The translations under genes and the position numbers were made by a program. Shown in pieces: positions 60,985 through 64,000 of a DNA stretch of 64,000 bases (position 1 is the first letter of the stretch; each line of letters opens with the position of its first letter). Source of the DNA: Streptomyces sp. CB02959 (GTDB lineage: Bacteria > Actinomycetota > Actinomycetes > Streptomycetales > Streptomycetaceae); the NCBI RefSeq assembly GCF_002803155.1, contig NZ_NNBP01000016.1, positions 62,001 through 126,000 of the forward strand. Reading direction: 5' to 3'. The notes beneath the pieces were generated by a model. The model was not told where the DNA came from. It searched no databases and was given only the letters and a program-made list of their open reading frames with translations.

Positions 60985-61589
60985 CGCGCCACCTCCGCGA
61001 GGGCCGCGAACAGCAGTGCCGAGGACGTCGCGCCCGGGTCCTGGTGCCCGATGCTGCGTTCCCCCAGATAGCTCGCCCGCCCCTTCCTGGCGAGCATCGG
61101 CACGGTCGCCAGCGCCCCCTCCTCGGCCGCCGCGGCCGCCGCGTCCAGCGACGTCTCCAAGGCCGCCACGCCCGGCTCCAGCGCGTCCACCATCGTCTTG
61201 TCCCCGGGCGCGGCACCCCCGAGCTCCCGCACCGACGCCACCCCGGCCCGCAGCCCCGCCTGGAGCTCCGCCACCGTCACCTCGGGCGCCTCGCCGAGAC
61301 TCTTCCCGGTCCGCCGCAGCAGCGTCCCGTACAGCGGCCCGGACGCGCCCCCGACCGTCGAGATCAGCTGCCGTCCCGCGGCGACCAGCACCGCCCCCGG
61401 CGCACCGGGCGGCTCGGCCTCCACGGCCTTCACCACGGCCGCGAACCCCCGCTGCATATTGGCCCCGTGATCGGCGTCGCCGATGGCCGAGTCCAGCTCG
61501 GTGAGCCGCCCGGCCTCCCGGTCGACCAGACCGGCCGCGGCGGCCATCCACCGCACGAAGAACCCACCGTCAAGCGTCGTGTCCACCAC
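60981..61589 (-). CDS. dhaL: DhaL, ADP-binding subunit of dihydroxyacetone kinase
   Basis: 202 aa, GTG start at 61589. 'LTELDSAIGDADHGANMQRG' binds the nucleotide and two Mg ions through Asp residues; 'GGASGPLYGTLLRRTGK', 'PGDKTMVDALEPGVAALE' and 'GERSIGHQDPGATSSALLF' follow the family pattern. Phosphorylates dihydroxyacetone with ADP kept bound and recharged by DhaM. Confidence 0.95.
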   Translation of the reverse strand: MVDTTLDGGFFVRWMAAAAGLVDREAGRLTELDSAIGDADHGANMQRGFAAVVKAVEAEPPGAPGAVLVAAGRQLISTVGGASGPLYGTLLRRTGKSLGEAPEVTVAELQAGLRAGVASVRELGGAAPGDKTMVDALEPGVAALETSLDAAAAAAEEGALATVPMLARKGRASYLGERSIGHQDPGATSSALLFAALAEVAR

Positions 61590-61648
61590 ACCATCACCCC
61601 TCTGCACGAGCGACACCCAACTACCTTCCACCGCCTACTGCCTACCGC

Positions 61649-62641
61649 CTACCGCCCCCACCGCAGCCCCGCCGTCGCCACCGGCGCGTCCCAGAGCCGC
61701 AGCAGTTCCCCGTCGACCTGGCACAACGTCACCGAGGCCCCGGCCATGTCCAGCGACGTCACATAGTTCCCCACCAACGTACGGGCCACCGCCACCTCGC
61801 GCTCGTCGAGCACCCGGCGCACCTCCGCGCCGAAGCCGTACAGCTCCAGCAGCGGCGTCGACCCCATCCCGTTCACCAGCACCAGCACCGGCAACTCCGG
61901 CTGCAGGTCCGCCAGGACGGCATCCACCGCGACGTCCGCGATCTCGTGCGACGTCATCATCGCCCGCCGCTCCCGCCCCGGCTCGCCGTGGATCCCCACC
62001 CCCAACTCCAGCTCACCGTCGGGGAGTTCGAAGGTCGGACCGCCCTTGGCGGGCGTCGAGCAGGCGCTCAGCGCCACCCCGAAACTCCGTGACGACGCCA
62101 CGACCCGGCGGGCCACCGCCTCCACCCGCTCCAGCGGCATCCCCTCCTCCGCCGCGGCCCCCGCGATCTTCTCCACGAACAGCGTCGCCCCGGTCCCGCG
62201 CCGCCCCGCGGTGAAGGTCGAGTCGCGCACCGCCACGTCGTCGTCGACCAGCACGCTGGCGACCTGCACCCCCTCGTCCTCCGCCAGCTCCTCCGCCATC
62301 CGGAAATTCAGCACGTCACCCGTGTAGTTCTTCACCACGAACAGCACCCCGCGCCCGGAGTCCACCGCCGCCGCGGCCCGCACCATCTGATCCGGCACCG
62401 GTGAGGTGAACACCTCGCCCGGACACGCCGCATCCAGCATCCCCGGCCCCACGAACCCCCCGTGCAACGGCTCGTGTCCGCTCCCGCCGCCGGAGACCAG
62501 CGCCACCTTCCCGGCCACCGGCGCGTCCCGCCGCACGACCACCCGGTTCTCCACGTCCACCACCAGCTCCGGGTGTGCCGCGGCCATCCCCCGCAGGGCA
62601 TCCGCCACCACGGTTTCGGCGACGTTGATCAACATCTTCAT
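61649..62641 (-). CDS. dhaK: DhaK, dihydroxyacetone-binding subunit
   Basis: 330 aa. 'LVSGGGSGHEPLHGGFVGPG', 'VVKNYTGDVLNFRMAEELAE', 'GTGATLFVEKIAGAAAEEG' and 'GVGIHGEPGRER' with the His that covalently holds dihydroxyacetone. First gene of the dhaK-dhaL-dhaM operon (gaps 59 and -4 nt). Product is dihydroxyacetone phosphate for glycolysis. Confidence 0.95.
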   Translation of the reverse strand: MKMLINVAETVVADALRGMAAAHPELVVDVENRVVVRRDAPVAGKVALVSGGGSGHEPLHGGFVGPGMLDAACPGEVFTSPVPDQMVRAAAAVDSGRGVLFVVKNYTGDVLNFRMAEELAEDEGVQVASVLVDDDVAVRDSTFTAGRRGTGATLFVEKIAGAAAEEGMPLERVEAVARRVVASSRSFGVALSACSTPAKGGPTFELPDGELELGVGIHGEPGRERRAMMTSHEIADVAVDAVLADLQPELPVLVLVNGMGSTPLLELYGFGAEVRRVLDEREVAVARTLVGNYVTSLDMAGASVTLCQVDGELLRLWDAPVATAGLRWGR

Positions 62642-63448
62642 GGGTACCTTCCAGGGATCCTGACAAGCACGTCCGTGACCTATGTCTTTGCAGGTCAGAT
62701 GCGGTTTCGCTGGTTCTTGATCTCGGCGCCCCAGGGCGCCTGGCGGCGGCTTCCGGCGGGACTGACGCTGACCTCACGCAGACTTTCCTGATAGGTAATC
62801 AGCCAATCGGGTGACCTTTCCATCGGACTGCTCCGGCGGATCAAGTATCGGGCCGCGAGCTGCCGGCTGCACCGTCGTCCACAAGGTTTCTCCACCCCAA
62901 CGGGCGCTCGGCGACCGACGCCCGCCCCTCCCGATGAACGCGCGCTGCGTAGTCACAAGCGATCCGCCGACATCCCGCCGGCGATGTGCCGCTCGACGAG
63001 AAGTGGCGCCTGGCCACCCGAACGGCGTAAGCGGGGCTCGCCGGCGGACTGCGGACGTCGCGCCGGCCGCTGCTCCGTTCGCGGCGCCGCACGCGGACTT
63101 TCCGGAGGGGCGGCAGAACAGTCCACCGCCACCAGGACCGCAGCCCTGGCTCCTCGCCCGCCTCCGGACGACCGTCGACCCGCACGCCAAGCGTTACCGG
63201 CAGCTCCTGGCGACGATCAACGGCTGGCCCGCGTCACCCGCACTCGCGCCCGTCTGCACCTGGTTCACCACCGCTCTTCGCGGTGCTTCCGCCGGGGCGG
63301 TGAGCCGTTGCCCCTCCGGAGTCCGAACGTGGCCGCGACTCGCCGGTGGAGACCGGGAACTCCGGCCGGGCCCTGCCAAGTCCCCCGTAACAGCACGCCG
63401 TTCGGGTAGCATCGACGGCTCCGAACGGGCGGCGTGGGGGAAGTCGAG
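62642..63448. other. 807-nt stretch without a convincing gene
   Basis: Long frames on both strands have no ribosome sites or family motifs. The left 60 nt, AT-richer, probably hold the dhaK promoter. A leftward frame ending near 62695 ('SPDWLITYQESLREVSVSPA') reads somewhat like protein and may be a gene remnant. Confidence 0.45.
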
Positions 63449-64000
63449 ATGGTCGCGAGGTACTTCGTCTCGCCGCGGCGCGGTCGTCGCGGCTACTCCG
63501 ACATCGCGTCCGCCCTCGACGCCGCGGCCGGACGCGGCCGAGCGGCGCGCGTGGAGATCGCGCCGGGCCGCTACGAGGAGGCGCTCACCGTCCGGGGCGA
63601 CGTGGAGTTGGTCGCGGTCGACGGCCCGGGCTCCGTGGTGGTGCATCGGCCGCGCGGAACCGTCCTCGAAGCCTCCGGGGCGGCGCGCGTCCACGGCCTC
63701 GTGCTGATCGGCCGGGACGCCGACGTTGTCGACTGCCGTGCGGGCACGCTCACGTTGGAGCACTCGGAGGTCCGGGCGCACAACGGCGTCAGCGTGCGCG
63801 GGCGGCCGAACACCGCCGTGACGCTGCGGGACAGCGCGATCCGGCACGGCCGGACGCTCTTCGCCGGCGCCGGAGGGCTCATCGAACGGTGCCGGTTCAG
63901 CGACGCCGCCGACAACGCCGTCGCGGTGATCGAAGGCGCCCGCGTCGCGGTCCGGGACAGCTGGATCGGTGGCAGCCGCATCCACGGCGTGCGCGTCAGC
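63449..64000 (+). CDS. Right-handed beta-helix repeat protein, N-terminal part
   Basis: Open from ATG 63449 (GGGGAAG upstream) to the window edge, 184 codons so far. 'ARYFVSPRRGRRGYSDIASA' is followed by a 'VEIAPGRYEEALTVRGDVEL' pectate-lyase-like start and regular turns ('LTLEHSEVRAHNGVSVRGRP', 'VTLRDSAIRHGRTLFAGAGG', 'LIERCRFSDAADNAVAVIEG') of a parallel beta-helix. In Streptomyces such domains often precede an AAA+ ATPase of the SpoVK/EccA type; the rest lies outside. Confidence 0.8.
   Translation, partial: MVARYFVSPRRGRRGYSDIASALDAAAGRGRAARVEIAPGRYEEALTVRGDVELVAVDGPGSVVVHRPRGTVLEASGAARVHGLVLIGRDADVVDCRAGTLTLEHSEVRAHNGVSVRGRPNTAVTLRDSAIRHGRTLFAGAGGLIERCRFSDAADNAVAVIEGARVAVRDSWIGGSRIHGVRVS

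Noticed and set aside
62811..63707. 298-codon rightward frame before the beta-helix gene
   Set aside because: Arg/Ser/Pro-rich without motifs and overlapping the well-supported start at 63449 in another frame.

Overview
The window reads as a Streptomyces (or close actinomycete) chromosome. Coding DNA is very GC-rich with third positions almost always G or C, GTG starts are frequent, and it carries typical Streptomyces families: Scr1-type XRE regulators with DUF397 or DUF6879 partners, a DUF574 methyltransferase, a two-domain TerD protein and baeRF-type proteins. No tRNA, rRNA or CRISPR array was seen.

1-16.7 kb is the right part of a tailed prophage related to the phiC31/phiBT1 group. The late end comes first: distal tail protein, baseplate/receptor-binding proteins, a CHAP-LysM endolysin and holin-like proteins. 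The early region follows: PD-(D/E)XK nuclease, a close relative of phiC31 gp3 (recombination directionality factor), resolvase-like nuclease, primase-helicase, family A DNA polymerase and HNH. A 19-nt element, GTCACGGNCCCCAGTGSAT, occurs four times plus one weaker copy, always in the same orientation and 35-121 nt before an early gene, usually beside a strong hairpin. These look like phage-specific early promoters. The prophage is decaying. The dNMP kinase has an in-frame TGA where a Trp is expected. The primase-helicase is frameshifted. The polymerase gene is fused in frame to the region 2-4 part of a sigma factor, losing polymerase motif C. No integrase is visible here. Two low-GC insertions (6.5-7.1 kb and 10.1-10.9 kb) look like morons.

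16.7-24.3 kb is an accessory region. It has two XRE/DUF5753 regulator loci (one with DUF397, one with DUF6879), a Nudix-MarR-conserved protein operon with an operator-like repeat, a badly decayed IS5-like transposase, and several very small genes including overlapping Cys-rich microproteins.

24.5-64 kb is ordinary chromosome. It holds a MEDS-STAS sensor with an anti-sigma-type ATPase; MOSC, TerD and HpnB-like genes; a MurI-like racemase; Nudix, CsbD, PobA-like, CBS and baeRF genes; and a phosphoribosyltransferase-hydrolase fusion. A TetR / NCS1 permease / amidohydrolase locus is centred on a perfect 24-bp-arm palindrome. Then come a SufR-like regulator, an ATP-dependent DNA ligase with a Nudix gene, and a DeoR-controlled sugar/polyol ABC importer without its own ATPase. 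A LysR-controlled lysine/pipecolate catabolic operon follows (amine oxidase, HglS-type 2-oxoadipate dioxygenase, antiquitin-type aldehyde dehydrogenase). The window closes with an ECF sigma operon, a DUF574 methyltransferase, a PTS-type dihydroxyacetone kinase operon (DhaK-DhaL-DhaM), and the start of a beta-helix protein running off the right edge.
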